Assembly (NCBI GenBank): GCA_963750915.1
Contig: CAVVSF010000008.1
Coordinates: forward strand, 558,001 to 622,000
Reading direction: 5' to 3'
Length of the DNA: 64,000 bases
Origin: DATBJJ01 sp963750915
Lineage (GTDB): Bacteria > Acidobacteriota > Vicinamibacteria > Vicinamibacterales > 2-12-FULL-66-21
The translations under genes and the position numbers were made by a program. This document shows positions 46,746 to 56,167 of this stretch, piece by piece. Numbering within the stretch: the first letter of the stretch is position 1; each line of letters starts with the position of its first letter. The notes under the pieces are model-generated. The model made no database searches and was not told the DNA's origin. It saw only the letters and a list, made by a program, of their open reading frames with translations.

Positions 46746-46973
46746 CGTGCTGGGTGCGTGGTGCCTGGTGCCTGGTGCTCGGGGTGCGAAGGTGCGAGGG
46801 TGCCGGGTGCGAAGGTGCGGAGTGCGAGGGTGCGAGGGTGCGAGGGTGCGAGGGTGCGAGGGTGCGAGGGTGCGCACTCGCACGTCGCACGTCGCACTTT
46901 GCACGTCGCACCCTTGCACGCTTGCACCCTCGCACCCGAGCACCCAGGCACCAGGCACCACGCACGAAGCACG
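46746..46973. repeat. Hairpin-forming GGTGCGAGG minisatellite element, copy 2
   Basis: The left arm (CGTGCTGGGTGCGTGGTGCC) and the right arm (GGCACCACGCACGAAGCACG) are inverted. The core has about seven tandem 8-bp GTGCGAGG units at 46822-46874. It sits in the divergent promoter region between the DUF1549 gene and the hydrolase gene. Confidence 0.85.
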
Positions 46974-47101
46974 ATCCTGCATCGAAGTCGCAATCGATAC
47001 CTCGATCGTGTAGCCGCGATCGCGAGCGTGTTTGTTAGCATCCCGGCACCGACGATTCACTTCGGCAGAATTCACCATCAGCGGTAGCAAGGAGCAAAGC
47101 G

Positions 47102-47950
47102 ATGGCGGTCATGACACAAGCGACGGAAGAGCGGATACAGGGCGGCGCAGGGCTTCAGATCTTCGTGCGATCGTGGCGGCCGGCGAGCGCGCCGCGCGGT
47201 GTGGTCGCGATCGTGCACGGCGTGAAGTCGCACAGCGGCTACTACTTCTGGGCGGCAGAGCAGCTCGTAGCCCGAGGGTTCGCCATCTATGCCGTCGACC
47301 TGCACGGCCGCGGCAACTCGGAGGGCGAGCGCTTCTATCTCGAGAAGCTCGACGATTACGTCGACGACGTTCGGGCGCTGATTGGCCTGGCGAAATCACG
47401 CGAGCCGGGACTGCCGCTCTACCTCCTCGGCCACAGCGCCGGCGGCGTCATTTCGTCGATCTACACGCTCGAGCACCAGTCCGAGCTCGCCGGCTTCATC
47501 TGCGAGAGCTTCGCGTTCCAGGTCTACGCTCCCGATCTCGCGCTCGCCGTCGTCAAGGGGTTGAGCCATGTGCTGCCGCACGTGCACGTCCTCAACCTTA
47601 AAACCGAGGACTTCTCGCGCGACCCGAAGGCGGTGCAGGCGATGCTCGACGATCCATTGATCAAGGACGAGGTCCAGCCGACGCGCACCGTCGCGCAGCT
47701 CGTCCTCGCCGACGAACGGCTGGAGCGCGAGTTCCCACAGATCACGCTGCCGGTGCTGATCCTGCACGGGACGGCGGACAAGGTGACCAAGCCGGGCGGC
47801 AGCCAGCTCTTCTACGACACTGCCGGCTCGCAGGACAAGACGCTGAAGCTGTACGACGGCCACGCCCACGATCTCCTGAACGATCTCGATCGCGACAAGG
47901 TGATGGGCGACATCGTCGGCTGGCTCGAAGCGAGACTGCCGCGGGCCTGA
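47102..47950 (+). CDS. Alpha/beta hydrolase, lysophospholipase-like
   Basis: AAGGAG lies 7 bases before ATG 47102. The 282-residue protein has the Hydrolase_4 signature: VAIVHGVKSHSGYYFW, AVDLHGRGNSEGERFY, nucleophile GHSAGGVISSIY, acid in LILHGTADKVTKPGG and histidine in YDGHAHDLLNDL. It is cytosolic, without a leader. It is a paralogue in type of the enzyme at 6377-7213 but with different lid sequence (HVLNLKTEDFSRDPKAVQAM). Relatives act on monoacylglycerols or lysophospholipids. Confidence 0.85.
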   Translation: MAVMTQATEERIQGGAGLQIFVRSWRPASAPRGVVAIVHGVKSHSGYYFWAAEQLVARGFAIYAVDLHGRGNSEGERFYLEKLDDYVDDVRALIGLAKSREPGLPLYLLGHSAGGVISSIYTLEHQSELAGFICESFAFQVYAPDLALAVVKGLSHVLPHVHVLNLKTEDFSRDPKAVQAMLDDPLIKDEVQPTRTVAQLVLADERLEREFPQITLPVLILHGTADKVTKPGGSQLFYDTAGSQDKTLKLYDGHAHDLLNDLDRDKVMGDIVGWLEARLPRA

Positions 47951-48193
47951 TCGGTCGAGTGCATGGGCGCTGCCGGAGGTCCTCCGGCAACCGCCTCCCC
48001 CAGCCGCTTGCCCCGGGCCCCGCGCACGGTCTATCCTGCCAGTGCGCATCAGGGCGCTTCCGTGTCCGCGGAAAGGACTGCGTCCACCTGGTCGATCGAA
48101 CTTCATGATTCGTCGATGAACTCTTTTCTGCCCGAGTGAGCGGACACCGGGCGCGCGGCCGTGGCACCGCCGCGGCCAGGAAAGGAGCTCATC
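47951..48193. other. Intergenic spacer with GCCGGAGG palindrome
   Basis: GCCGGAGG-T-CCTCCGGC at 47972-47988 is a perfect 8-bp inverted repeat shortly after the hydrolase stop and may aid termination. The rest has no recognisable gene. An AAAGGAG ribosome site at 48181-48187 serves the next gene. Confidence 0.45.
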
Positions 48194-50134
48194 ATGCCCG
48201 GCGCTTCCCTCCCTACACGCACGCTGGCCGACCGGCCAGATCTCGACCAACTGAAACGGCAGGCCAAGGATCTGCTCGCGGCGTTTCGCGGCGGCGAGCC
48301 CGAGGCAGCCAGAGAGGTCACGGCGCACTATCACGACGCCAGCCCGGCCTCGTTCGCGCTGCACGACGCGCAGCTGGTGATCGCGCGCGCCTACGGCTTC
48401 GCGAGCTGGCCGCGGCTGAAGGCCTACGTCGAGGGCGCCAACGATCGCGAGCTCGTCGCGGCGATTGCCTCGGGAGATGTCGATCGCGCCGCGGCGATGC
48501 TCGCGGCGCGTCCCGAGCTCGCGATGCGCAGCGGCGCGCTGCTGGTGGCGGTGCAGGCTCGCAGCGTGACGCTCGTTCGCCTGCTGATGCGCCATGGCGC
48601 CAACGCCCACGTCGGCGTCTATCCCCACCGCGACGCAACGAACCCGCTGACGATCGCCGCCGAACGCGGCTACGACGATGTTGTCGCCGCGATTCGCGAG
48701 GAAGAACGGCGGCGGCAGTCAGACCGGAGCGGCGTCACCGAACCGGCCGACGAGCTCTTCGCCGCGCTTGGATCGGGTGACGACGAGTGGGCGATCCGGC
48801 TGATGACAGTCACGCCGGCGCTCGTCGAGGTCCGTCACGCCGTATTCGACGTCACACCCCTTCTCGCCGCCGCCCGCCGACTCAACGCTCCGCTCGTGCG
48901 CTGGCTCACCAGCCATGGCGCCTCCATCGACGCTCGAGGCGGCGCGCACCCCGCAGATGACGTGCAACGGCAGAGAGGCGATGCCGGCCACACGGCGCTC
49001 GATATCGCCGCCTACTCATCGGGACTCGGCGCTGATGGCAGCGACACTCGCGTCCGCTTCTCGAGCGTCGCCGAGACGCTCCTGCACTCTGGCGCGTCCA
49101 TGACTCCCCGGGCCGCCGTCGCGCTCGGCCGGCTCGACTGGCTTCGCGCCAGAAGCGCGGACGGCACGCTGGTCAATCGGATCGAGGAATCCGGCGGGCT
49201 GCTCCGCGTCGCCGTCAGCCACGATCGCGCCGACGTGCTCGCGTTCCTCCTCGACGCCGGCTTCGATCCCGACGAGCGGACCAGGTTCCGCGATGTTGGC
49301 GGGGATGGAGTGGTGTTCACGTGGGGCATGCCGCTGTGGCAGTGCGCCGCGACGGACCGGCACGAGATGGCGCGGATGCTGCTGGCGCGCGGCGCCGATC
49401 CCAACGCCGAGGTCTACGCCAGCGGCAGCCCGATTCACCGCGCCTACGACCGCGGCAACCGGCAGATGATCGAGCTGCTCGAGCAGCATGGCGGCGCGCT
49501 CGACGCCAGCGCCGTCGGATTCTACGGCCTCGCCGATCGCGCCGCGCCGCTGCTCGCGTCGCGCGACGAGTCGGCCGAGGCGAGCATCAAGGATCTGCTG
49601 CACGGCGCCGCCTGCGGCGGCCACGAGGACATCATCCGGCAGGCCCTGGCGCGGATCGAGTGGCGCCGCGACGATCCGCGATGGTTCCCGATCCTCGAGC
49701 AGCCGCTGCGAGTTTCCGAGCGGCCGGGCGCCGACCGCAACCGCTTCGTCCGGTGCTTCGCGCTGCTCGTGGCCCGCTGCGATCCGAACCTGCGCGGCCG
49801 CCTGGCCGAGGGGCAGCCGTTCGGCCTGACGCTCCTGCACACCGTCGCCGGCGCGAGGCCGCACGTCACAAGCGAGGAGCGCGTCGCCTTCGCCACGCTG
49901 CTGCTCGACGCCGGCGCCCGCCTCGATGCGCGTGACCTCATTCTCGAGTGCACGCCGCTCGCCTGGGCCTGCCGCTGGGGCCAGGGCGAGCTCGTCGACC
50001 TCTTCCTCTCGCGCGGCGCCGACCCCATCGAAGCCGGCGCACCAGCCTGGGCGACGCCGCTGGCGTGGGCGACCAAGATGGGCCACGGAGACATCGAAGC
50101 CGCGCTGCGTCAGCGCTGGCGCGCGGTGAATCGA
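48194..50134 (+). CDS. Ankyrin-repeat protein; reading frame runs on into a dispersed repeat
   Basis: ATG 48194 follows AAAGGAG. The protein starts with DLDQLKRQAKDLLAAFRGGEPEAA and YGFASWPRLKAYVEG, a leader common to acidobacterial ankyrin proteins. At least eight degenerate ankyrin units follow (for example LLVAVQARSVTLVRLLMRHGANAHV, PLWQCAATDRHEMARMLLARGADPNAE, PLAWACRWGQGELVDLFLSRGADPIEAG). There is no signal peptide, so it is a cytosolic protein-interaction scaffold. The ankyrin part ends near DIEAALRQRWRA. In frame there is no stop until 50593, and the extra residues are translated repeat (RVPGA units). A TGA at 50127-50129 in another frame is the probable native stop, implying one indel. 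Confidence 0.8.
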
Positions 50135-50382
50135 AGTGCTTCGGGCTGGGTGCCTTGGTGCCTGGTGCTTGATGTGCGAGGTGCGAGGGTGCCGGGGGCG
50201 AGGGTGCCGGGGGCGAGGGTGCCGGGGGCGAGGGTGCCGGGGCGAGGGTGCCGGGGGCGAAGGTGCCGGGGGAGGGTGCGCACTTCGCATCGTCCACCAG
50301 CACTTTGCACCCTTGCACCTTTGCACCCTTGCACCTTCGCACATCGAGCACCCAGGCACCCAGGCACCACGCACGAAGCACT
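50135..50382. repeat. Hairpin-forming GGTGCGAGG minisatellite element, copy 3
   Basis: Its ends are exact inverted repeats, AGTGCTTCG (50135-50143) and CGAAGCACT (50374-50382). The core has about five 15-bp units (GAGGGTGCCGGGGGC). It lies between the convergent ankyrin and peptidase genes and nearly touches both stop codons. Confidence 0.88.
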
Positions 50383-50396
50383 TTCGAGAGCGCCGC

Positions 50397-52814
50397 TCAG
50401 CGAATGCCGGCTGTGGCCGCTGGCGACGTCATGCGCGAGGGCTTTTCGTCCTTCAGCCAGTAGCCGAACCACTGCCGCAGCCGCGACAGGCGGTCGGTCA
50501 GCAGCCACGGCTCGCCGGTGCGCGAGAGGTCGTGGTTGGATCGCGGGTAGCGCACGAACTCGACCCGGACGGCGTGCTTCTGCAGCGCCATGAACCACTG
50601 CTCGGCGTCGGCGATCGGGGTCCGGTGATCTTCCTCCGACTGGACGATGAGCGTTGGCGTCTTTACCTTGTCGGCGTACTTGATCGGCGACATGTTGATG
50701 TACGAGTCCCAGCTCTGCCACGGCGTGCCGAGGAACTCGCCCTCTGTCAGCGACTGCGCGTCCGAGGTGCCGTACCAGCTCACCCAGTTGACGATCATGC
50801 GATCGGTCTGGGCCGCCTTGAAGCGGTTCGTCTTCGTCGTGATCCACGCCGTCATGAAGCCGCCGTACGAGCCGCCGCTGACGCCAAGCCGCGTCGCGTC
50901 GACGTCGGGCCGCGCCGCGGCGATGTCCACCGCCTTCATCAGGTCGGCGTAGTCCTCGTCGCCCCAGCGATTGCGAATCATGTTGCTGAACTCGCCGCCG
51001 TAGCCGCTCGAGCCGCGCGGGTTGGTGTAGAGCACCCACATGCCGGCGCCGGCGAGGTTCTGGAACTCGTCGAACCAGCCTTCGTTGTAGGCTGAATGCG
51101 GCCCGCCGTGGATGTAAAGAACGAGCGGATACTTCTTCCCGGGCTCGTAGCCGAACGGCTTGACCAGCCAGGCCTCGATCTCGACGTCGCCGACCGACTT
51201 GTAGGTGAAGCGCTCGTTCGGAGCCCAGGCGATCTGCTGGTTGAGCGCGGCGTTGAACGACGTCAGCTGCCGCTCCGGCGTCGCGCCGGACAGGTCGCTG
51301 ATGAAGAGCTCGCCCGGCACGTCCGCCGTGCTGGCGACGTACGCGACTTTCGTCGGCGCGGTGTCGTAGGAGAAACCGGTGATCCGCCGGCGCCCGCCAA
51401 TCACTTCCTTGCGATCGCCGGTGATCGGGTTGATGCGATAGAGCGCGTTGCGGCCGCCGAGCGTCAGCTGCACCAGGGCCTGGTCGGCACGCTGCCACGC
51501 GACCGCGCCGGGATCCATCCGCAAGCCGTCGGTCAGGCTCTTCGTCGTCAGGGTCGCGACGTCGGCGGCGAAGACGTTGGTGTTGGTGCCGAGCCCGTTG
51601 TTCGCCGTGAAGGTAATGACGCGCGAATCCGGAGACCAGGTGACGCTGCTCTCGTTGCCGGGCGTCCGGATGCGCCGCGGCGCGCCGCCGGCCGCAGGCA
51701 TCACGAAGAGATCCGACTGCAGCCGTTCGCGCGTCGCGGCGGTGCGCGCCGCGTCGGTCCCGAGCTTGAGAATCTCGTCGCGGACCTTCCGCAGTTCGGG
51801 ATCGGGACGAAGGTCGCCGTCGGCGGCGAAGACAATCCACTTGCCATCGGGCGAGACGGTCGCGGCGCGGTGCGAGTAGGTCGAGCTCGTGATCGCCTTG
51901 CGTCCGGCGCCGTCGAGCCGGTCGACGAGAATCTGCGTCGGCGGCTGGCCCTCGGCGGGCACGAGATCGCCGCGGCCGCGACCGCCGCCGCGTCCGGCCG
52001 GCGCGCCGGTGCTCGGGACGAAGCCGCGGCCGTTGGCCTTGTAGCGCATGTCGGTGATCTGCATGCCGTCAAACCGCGCTGGATCCAGCGGCAGCGTCAC
52101 CGCGTTCACCGGCGGTCTCGCCATCGGCGGCATCTTCCCGTAGGGATCGTTCGGGTCGCTGCCGCGGCCGCGGCCGCCGCCGCGATTCCCGCCGGCGCTC
52201 TCGACGCCGGTGTAGACCGTGAAGCTCTTGTCGGCCGGCTGGCTCGATGCCGGCCCCTGCCCCGGGCCGCCTTGACGCCCGGAGAACTCGCCACCGCTCG
52301 TGTCCGCCTCGGCCGGCCCGTCAGACGCGGCCGTGTAAGGCGACTCGCCGCCCGGACGATCCACGCGCACCGCCCACTGCGTCGTGGTATAGCCGGGCCT
52401 CGTCGATGTGTAGATGACCTGCGTGCTGTCGGGGCTGAAGCGCGGCGCCGTGCTGTCGAACCCGGGAGCGCTGAACCTGACCGGCGCGCCACCGTCCGGC
52501 GCGGTCGCGACGACCCAGATCTCGCTCATCCGGGCATTCTTGGCTTCGACGACCGACGTCACCTGCACGGCGACGTACTTCCCGTCGGGGCTCATCACCG
52601 GCGCGGTGACGGTCTTGAGCTTGTACCAGTCGGCCGGTTCGAACGCGCGTTTCGCGCCGGGTGTCGCCGCCGGCGTCGCGGCAGCCTGTGGTGCCGCGGC
52701 CTGTGGTGCGGCAGACGGCGTCTGCGCTTTGCCCCAGGGCGCGAGCGCGGTCGCGATGAGGATGGCAACGGCCGCGACCGTCGCGCGCCGGGATGAAGGA
52801 CGAACGTCGTTCAT
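50397..52814 (-). CDS. S9 family peptidase (acylaminoacyl/dipeptidyl peptidase type), exported
   Basis: ATG 52814 gives 805 residues starting with a leader (RATVAAVAILIATALAPWGKAQ). An N-terminal beta-propeller follows (MSPDGKYVAVQVTSV, FSPDSTQVIYTS, VSPDGKWIVFAADG, WSPDSRVITFTAN), with two glycine/arginine-rich low-complexity inserts around residues 195-235 and 275-300. The C-terminal hydrolase holds YIHGGPHSAYNEGW, NPRGSSGYGGEF, the catalytic serine in GGSYGGFMT, aspartate in SEEDHRTP and histidine in RSNHDLSR. It probably degrades peptides in the periplasm. The Gly/Arg inserts are unusual for the family. Confidence 0.87.
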   Translation of the reverse strand: MNDVRPSSRRATVAAVAILIATALAPWGKAQTPSAAPQAAAPQAAATPAATPGAKRAFEPADWYKLKTVTAPVMSPDGKYVAVQVTSVVEAKNARMSEIWVVATAPDGGAPVRFSAPGFDSTAPRFSPDSTQVIYTSTRPGYTTTQWAVRVDRPGGESPYTAASDGPAEADTSGGEFSGRQGGPGQGPASSQPADKSFTVYTGVESAGGNRGGGRGRGSDPNDPYGKMPPMARPPVNAVTLPLDPARFDGMQITDMRYKANGRGFVPSTGAPAGRGGGRGRGDLVPAEGQPPTQILVDRLDGAGRKAITSSTYSHRAATVSPDGKWIVFAADGDLRPDPELRKVRDEILKLGTDAARTAATRERLQSDLFVMPAAGGAPRRIRTPGNESSVTWSPDSRVITFTANNGLGTNTNVFAADVATLTTKSLTDGLRMDPGAVAWQRADQALVQLTLGGRNALYRINPITGDRKEVIGGRRRITGFSYDTAPTKVAYVASTADVPGELFISDLSGATPERQLTSFNAALNQQIAWAPNERFTYKSVGDVEIEAWLVKPFGYEPGKKYPLVLYIHGGPHSAYNEGWFDEFQNLAGAGMWVLYTNPRGSSGYGGEFSNMIRNRWGDEDYADLMKAVDIAAARPDVDATRLGVSGGSYGGFMTAWITTKTNRFKAAQTDRMIVNWVSWYGTSDAQSLTEGEFLGTPWQSWDSYINMSPIKYADKVKTPTLIVQSEEDHRTPIADAEQWFMALQKHAVRVEFVRYPRSNHDLSRTGEPWLLTDRLSRLRQWFGYWLKDEKPSRMTSPAATAGIR

Positions 52815-52923
52815 GGTCTCGTGCTCCGTGATACGCCTGCCGGCGGGATGACGAAGCCTAACATAGCAGTTCACCGCACTCGCGCTACGTCACCGGCGCC
52901 GGGCTTTGACGCATAATTGATTC

Positions 52924-53862
52924 GTGTCCAATCCGTGCACGCCCGCGACCACGCCGTTCCGCATCGCCGTCATCCAGGATCGCGCTGACGCCACCTCGCC
53001 GGGCAACCTCCGCCGCGCCGAGCGCCTCGTCCGCGACGCGGCCGGCCGCGGCGCGCAGATCATCTGCCTCAAGGAGCTCTTCAACGCGCCCTACTTCTGC
53101 AAGGCGCAGCACAGCGAGCGCTTCGATCTCGCCGAACCCATTCCCGGCCCGACGACCGAAGTCCTGCAGCGGCTCGCGAAGGATCTGGCGGTGGTTCTCG
53201 TCGTGCCGCTGTTCGAGCGCCAGGGCGCCGGCGTCTACCGCAACTCCGCCGCGGTCATCGACGCCGACGGCAGCCTGCTCGGTGTGTATCGCAAGATGCA
53301 CATCCCCGACGACCCGCTCTTCTACGAGAAGTACTACTTCGCGCCCGGCGACACGGCACCGCGCGAGCAGGACACCGCCTGTGCCGCCAGCGGCTTCAAG
53401 GTGTGGCAGACGCGCTACGCGACGATCGGCGTCCTGATCTGCTGGGATCAGTGGTATCCCGAGGCCGCCCGCATAACCAGCCTGCTCGGCGCGCAGGTGC
53501 TCTTCTACCCGACCGCCATCGGCTGGCACCCCGACGAGAAAGATGAATGGGGCGCCGCCCAGGTCGACGCCTGGCGGACGACGCAGCGCGCCCATGCGAT
53601 CGCCAACGGCGTCTACGTCGCGTCGCCGAACCGCATCGGCCACGAGGACGAGGCCGGCACCAACGGCATCACGTTCTTCGGCCAGTCGTTCATCTGCGAT
53701 CCGTTCGGCCGCTACATCGCACAGGCCGGCGACGACGAACAGGTCCTGGTCGCCGACTGCGACCCGGCGCTGATCGAAACGGTGCGGCGCAACTGGCCGT
53801 TCCTCCGCGACCGGCGGATCGACGCCTACGATCCGATCCTCAACCGGTATCTCGGCTCGTGA
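52924..53862 (+). CDS. aguB: N-carbamoylputrescine amidase
   Basis: The 312-residue carbon-nitrogen hydrolase converts N-carbamoylputrescine to putrescine, ammonia and CO2. The nitrilase triad is Glu in CLKELFNAPYFCK, Lys in VYRKMHIPDDP and Cys in VLICWDQWYPEAAR. The AguB-typical sequences EKYYFAPGD and YPTAIGWHPDEKDEWG support the specific assignment. The start is GTG 52924. The following aguA overlaps by 4 bases (GTGA), giving a two-gene pathway operon. The gene is divergent from the S9 peptidase gene. Confidence 0.92.
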   Translation: MSNPCTPATTPFRIAVIQDRADATSPGNLRRAERLVRDAAGRGAQIICLKELFNAPYFCKAQHSERFDLAEPIPGPTTEVLQRLAKDLAVVLVVPLFERQGAGVYRNSAAVIDADGSLLGVYRKMHIPDDPLFYEKYYFAPGDTAPREQDTACAASGFKVWQTRYATIGVLICWDQWYPEAARITSLLGAQVLFYPTAIGWHPDEKDEWGAAQVDAWRTTQRAHAIANGVYVASPNRIGHEDEAGTNGITFFGQSFICDPFGRYIAQAGDDEQVLVADCDPALIETVRRNWPFLRDRRIDAYDPILNRYLGS

Positions 53863-54920
53863 TCGCGCCGCGCGTGCGGATGCCGGCCGAGTGGGAGCCG
53901 CACCGCGCCACCTGGATCAGCTGGCCGCACCACGAGCCCGACTGGCCGGGCAAGCTCGGCCCGATCCCGTGGGTCTACGCCGAGATCGCGCGCGTCCTCG
54001 CGGCGCACGAACGGGTCGAGATTCTCTGCGCCTCGGACGAAGTTCACGCCGGCGCCCAGGCGGTGCTCAGCGCACATGTCGTCCCCCTCGATCGGGTCGG
54101 TCTCCACATCCTGCCCACCGACCGCGGCTGGCTGCGCGACTCGGCGCCCACCGGCGTCCTCGACGCGGACGGCAACGTCCGGCTCCTGTCGTGGGACTTC
54201 AACGCCTGGGCCAAGTACGACAACTACTCGGATGACCAGCGCGTCGGCCGCACCATCGCCGGCATCACCGGCCTGCCGCTCGAGGAACCGCGCCGCGACG
54301 ACACCGGCGGCCGCATCGTGCTCGAAGGCGGCGGCATCGAGGTCAACGGCCGCGGCCTGATGCTCGTCACCGAGGAGTGGCTGCTGAGCGACGTCCAGGT
54401 CCGCAACCCGGGCCTCGGCCGTGCCGACTACGAGACGCTGTTCGGAAAGTGGCTCGGCATCAGCGAGACGATCTGGCTCGGTGAAGGCTGTGTCGGCGAC
54501 GACACCCACGGCCACATCGACGACGTCGCCCGCTTCGTCGCCGACGACGTCGTCGTGCTCGCGGTCGAAGAAGACCCGGCCGACGACAACCACTCGCGCT
54601 CGATGGACAACCTGCGGCGGCTCGAGCTGGCCAGGCCGGCAGCGGGTCCGCTGCGGATCGAAACGCTGCCCTTCCCGCGGCCGGTGATGATGAACGGCGA
54701 GCGGCTGCCGGCAAGCTACGCCAACTTCTATATCGCCAACGGCGTCGTGCTCGTGCCGACGTTCAACGACCCGAAGGATCGCGTCGCGCTGAACACCCTG
54801 GCTCGACTGCTGCCATCGCACGAGATCGTCGGCATCCATTCCGTCGACCTCGTCTGGGGCCTCGGCACGCTGCACTGCCTCAGCCAGCAGGAGCCGGCGC
54901 CGCAGCCGCCGGCGACGTAG
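53859..54920 (+). CDS. aguA: Agmatine deiminase
   Basis: The 353-residue enzyme hydrolyses agmatine to N-carbamoylputrescine, which AguB then uses, so the pair makes putrescine from arginine-derived agmatine. Family motifs are MPAEWEPHRATWISWPHHEPDWPG, DRGWLRDSAPTGV, NAWAKYDNY, VLEGGGIEVNGRG, DDTHGHIDDVARF and the catalytic cysteine in LGTLHCLSQQEPA. The GTG 53859 start overlaps the aguB stop. There is no signal peptide. Confidence 0.93.
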   Translation: MIAPRVRMPAEWEPHRATWISWPHHEPDWPGKLGPIPWVYAEIARVLAAHERVEILCASDEVHAGAQAVLSAHVVPLDRVGLHILPTDRGWLRDSAPTGVLDADGNVRLLSWDFNAWAKYDNYSDDQRVGRTIAGITGLPLEEPRRDDTGGRIVLEGGGIEVNGRGLMLVTEEWLLSDVQVRNPGLGRADYETLFGKWLGISETIWLGEGCVGDDTHGHIDDVARFVADDVVVLAVEEDPADDNHSRSMDNLRRLELARPAAGPLRIETLPFPRPVMMNGERLPASYANFYIANGVVLVPTFNDPKDRVALNTLARLLPSHEIVGIHSVDLVWGLGTLHCLSQQEPAPQPPAT

Positions 54921-54961
54921 CGACGCACTGCCGACAGCGTGCTGCAGAAGAAGTAGGCGCC

Positions 54962-55423
54962 TCAGAACTTCGTGAGCGCCAGCCTGGCGACTGCCGCCGC
55001 CCATGGCGATCGGTCGGCCGTCACCTGCACCGTCGCTTTGCCGCGGCGTCGTGCCGTCAACTGCACGCGCTTCGTCTCGGGGTCGGTGGTCTCGAACGCT
55101 TCGTCACTGAAGGGGCCGAGATCTCTCACCGCGACGGGCGCCGTGGCGGACTTGCGGAAGTCGTCGTAGTCCGCCGCCGGATTGACCCAGAGCACGAGCG
55201 CCCGGCGGGCGCCGTCGATCTCGAGACCGTAAACGCAGCGCGCGGCCGCGAGCCCCTTCGAGTTGATCGGGCGCGACTCGAGGGCGCGCCCCGCGACCGC
55301 CGCCGCGACCTCGTCGATCGGTACACGCTCGCAGACGTTGACCGATTCAAACGATGTCGGCTGCGCCGCTGGAACCCCGCCGCCAAGCAGCGCAATCGCA
55401 ACCATCGCCCGCAACATAACCAT
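54962..55423 (-). CDS. Small exported protein of unknown function
   Basis: The 153-residue product has a signal peptide (MVMLRAMVAIALLGGGVPAAQ). The mature part begins ESVNVCERVPIDEVAAAVAG and has a second cysteine in AARCVYGLEIDG, so one disulfide is likely. The arrangement (CERVP, helix, RCVYGL, strand with ADYDDFRKSA) resembles DUF3558-type small periplasmic proteins. I do not recognise a precise family. It is convergent with aguA. Confidence 0.6.
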   Translation of the reverse strand: MVMLRAMVAIALLGGGVPAAQPTSFESVNVCERVPIDEVAAAVAGRALESRPINSKGLAAARCVYGLEIDGARRALVLWVNPAADYDDFRKSATAPVAVRDLGPFSDEAFETTDPETKRVQLTARRRGKATVQVTADRSPWAAAVARLALTKF

Positions 55424-55597
55424 CCCTCCACGCGTCCGGCGTCGTTCGAATCTGCGGCTCAGCTGGCGCTGCCGCAGTGGTCACGCCCGGCTCTTTGCGC
55501 CATCGTTACAGTTCCGCCATCATCCCGCCAGGCGCCTGCTGATATATAACGCAATCTCACCGTTGGCTGTCCGCTGATCGCTGATCAAGGAGTCGTC

Positions 55598-55846
55598 GTG
55601 ATCACTCGCCGGTTGCTTGCATTCTCCGCCGTCGCGGTCACCGGCTCGCTGCTGCAGCAGGGTCTGGCCGGACTGACGTCGCCGGACTGGCAGATCGTAG
55701 ATTCGCGACGAGTGATGCTGCGGTCAGAGTTCTCGCTGCGCGCCGACGGCCGCGTTTACAGCGTCCGCATCACGGCAACGGATGCCGCCGGCGGCAACAC
55801 GTCGGAGACGGTGACCGTGACAGTGCCACGACTCATCGGGTGGTGA
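55598..55846 (+). CDS. Short secreted protein resembling the end of an Ig-like/PKD domain
   Basis: AAGGAG sits 8 bases before GTG 55598. The 82-residue product starts with a leader-like segment (RRLLAFSAVAVTGSLLQQGLAG). It ends in beta strands VYSVRITATDAAGGNTSETVTVTVP, which look like the last strands of a PKD or Ig-like repeat of larger adhesins. It may be a remnant of a larger gene or a genuine small protein. Confidence 0.4.
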   Translation: MITRRLLAFSAVAVTGSLLQQGLAGLTSPDWQIVDSRRVMLRSEFSLRADGRVYSVRITATDAAGGNTSETVTVTVPRLIGW

Positions 55847-55870
55847 GGGAGTCGGCGGTGTTCGGAACTC

Positions 55871-55954
55871 GGCGGAGCTGAAGCTCCGCCCTACGTACCC
55901 CTCGTAGGTAGCGCAGCGTCAGGAATCCTCGTAGGGCGGAGCTTCAGCTCCGCC
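55871..55954. repeat. Perfect 25-bp inverted repeat, GGCGGAGCTGAAGCTCCGCC core
   Basis: The left arm 55871-55895 and right arm 55930-55954 are exact reverse complements. Each arm is itself nearly palindromic, and a 34-bp spacer separates them. The arrangement resembles paired REP units (BIME-like). Confidence 0.88.
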
Positions 55955-55996
55955 AGTTGCGACGCAGCCGAATGCTCCACGCGCGATACGGACACG

Positions 55997-56104
55997 GATG
56001 CACGACGGACACGAAGAACACGAGGTCCACGATGAAGGCCGGTGGTCGGAATACGAGACAGACACCACGGCCTCGTGGTCTTCGTGTCCGTTGTGTCCGT
56101 CGTG
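55997..56104. repeat. Inverted CACGACGGACACGAAG repeat
   Basis: CACGACGGACACGAAGAACACGAGG on the left is mirrored on the right by CCTCGTGGTCTTCGTGTCCG plus TTGTGTCCGTCGTG. It is followed by about 60 bp without features before the membrane-protein stop at 56168. Confidence 0.7.
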
Positions 56105-56167
56105 AATTCGTCGTCGCGTCTTAAACTAGGGCAGAGCTTCAACCCCGTCGGAATCCATCCCGCAGCG

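Noticed and set aside
46822..46874. Regular GTGCGAGG repeats as a possible CRISPR array
   Set aside because: Units are 8 bp head-to-tail without unique spacers and no cas gene is near, so it is a minisatellite core.
52105..52260. Gly/Arg-rich inserts of the S9 peptidase as an RNA-binding RGG domain
   Set aside because: The protein carries a signal peptide and the inserts lie in propeller loops; the codons are simple GGC/CGC repeats, so slippage is the simpler explanation.
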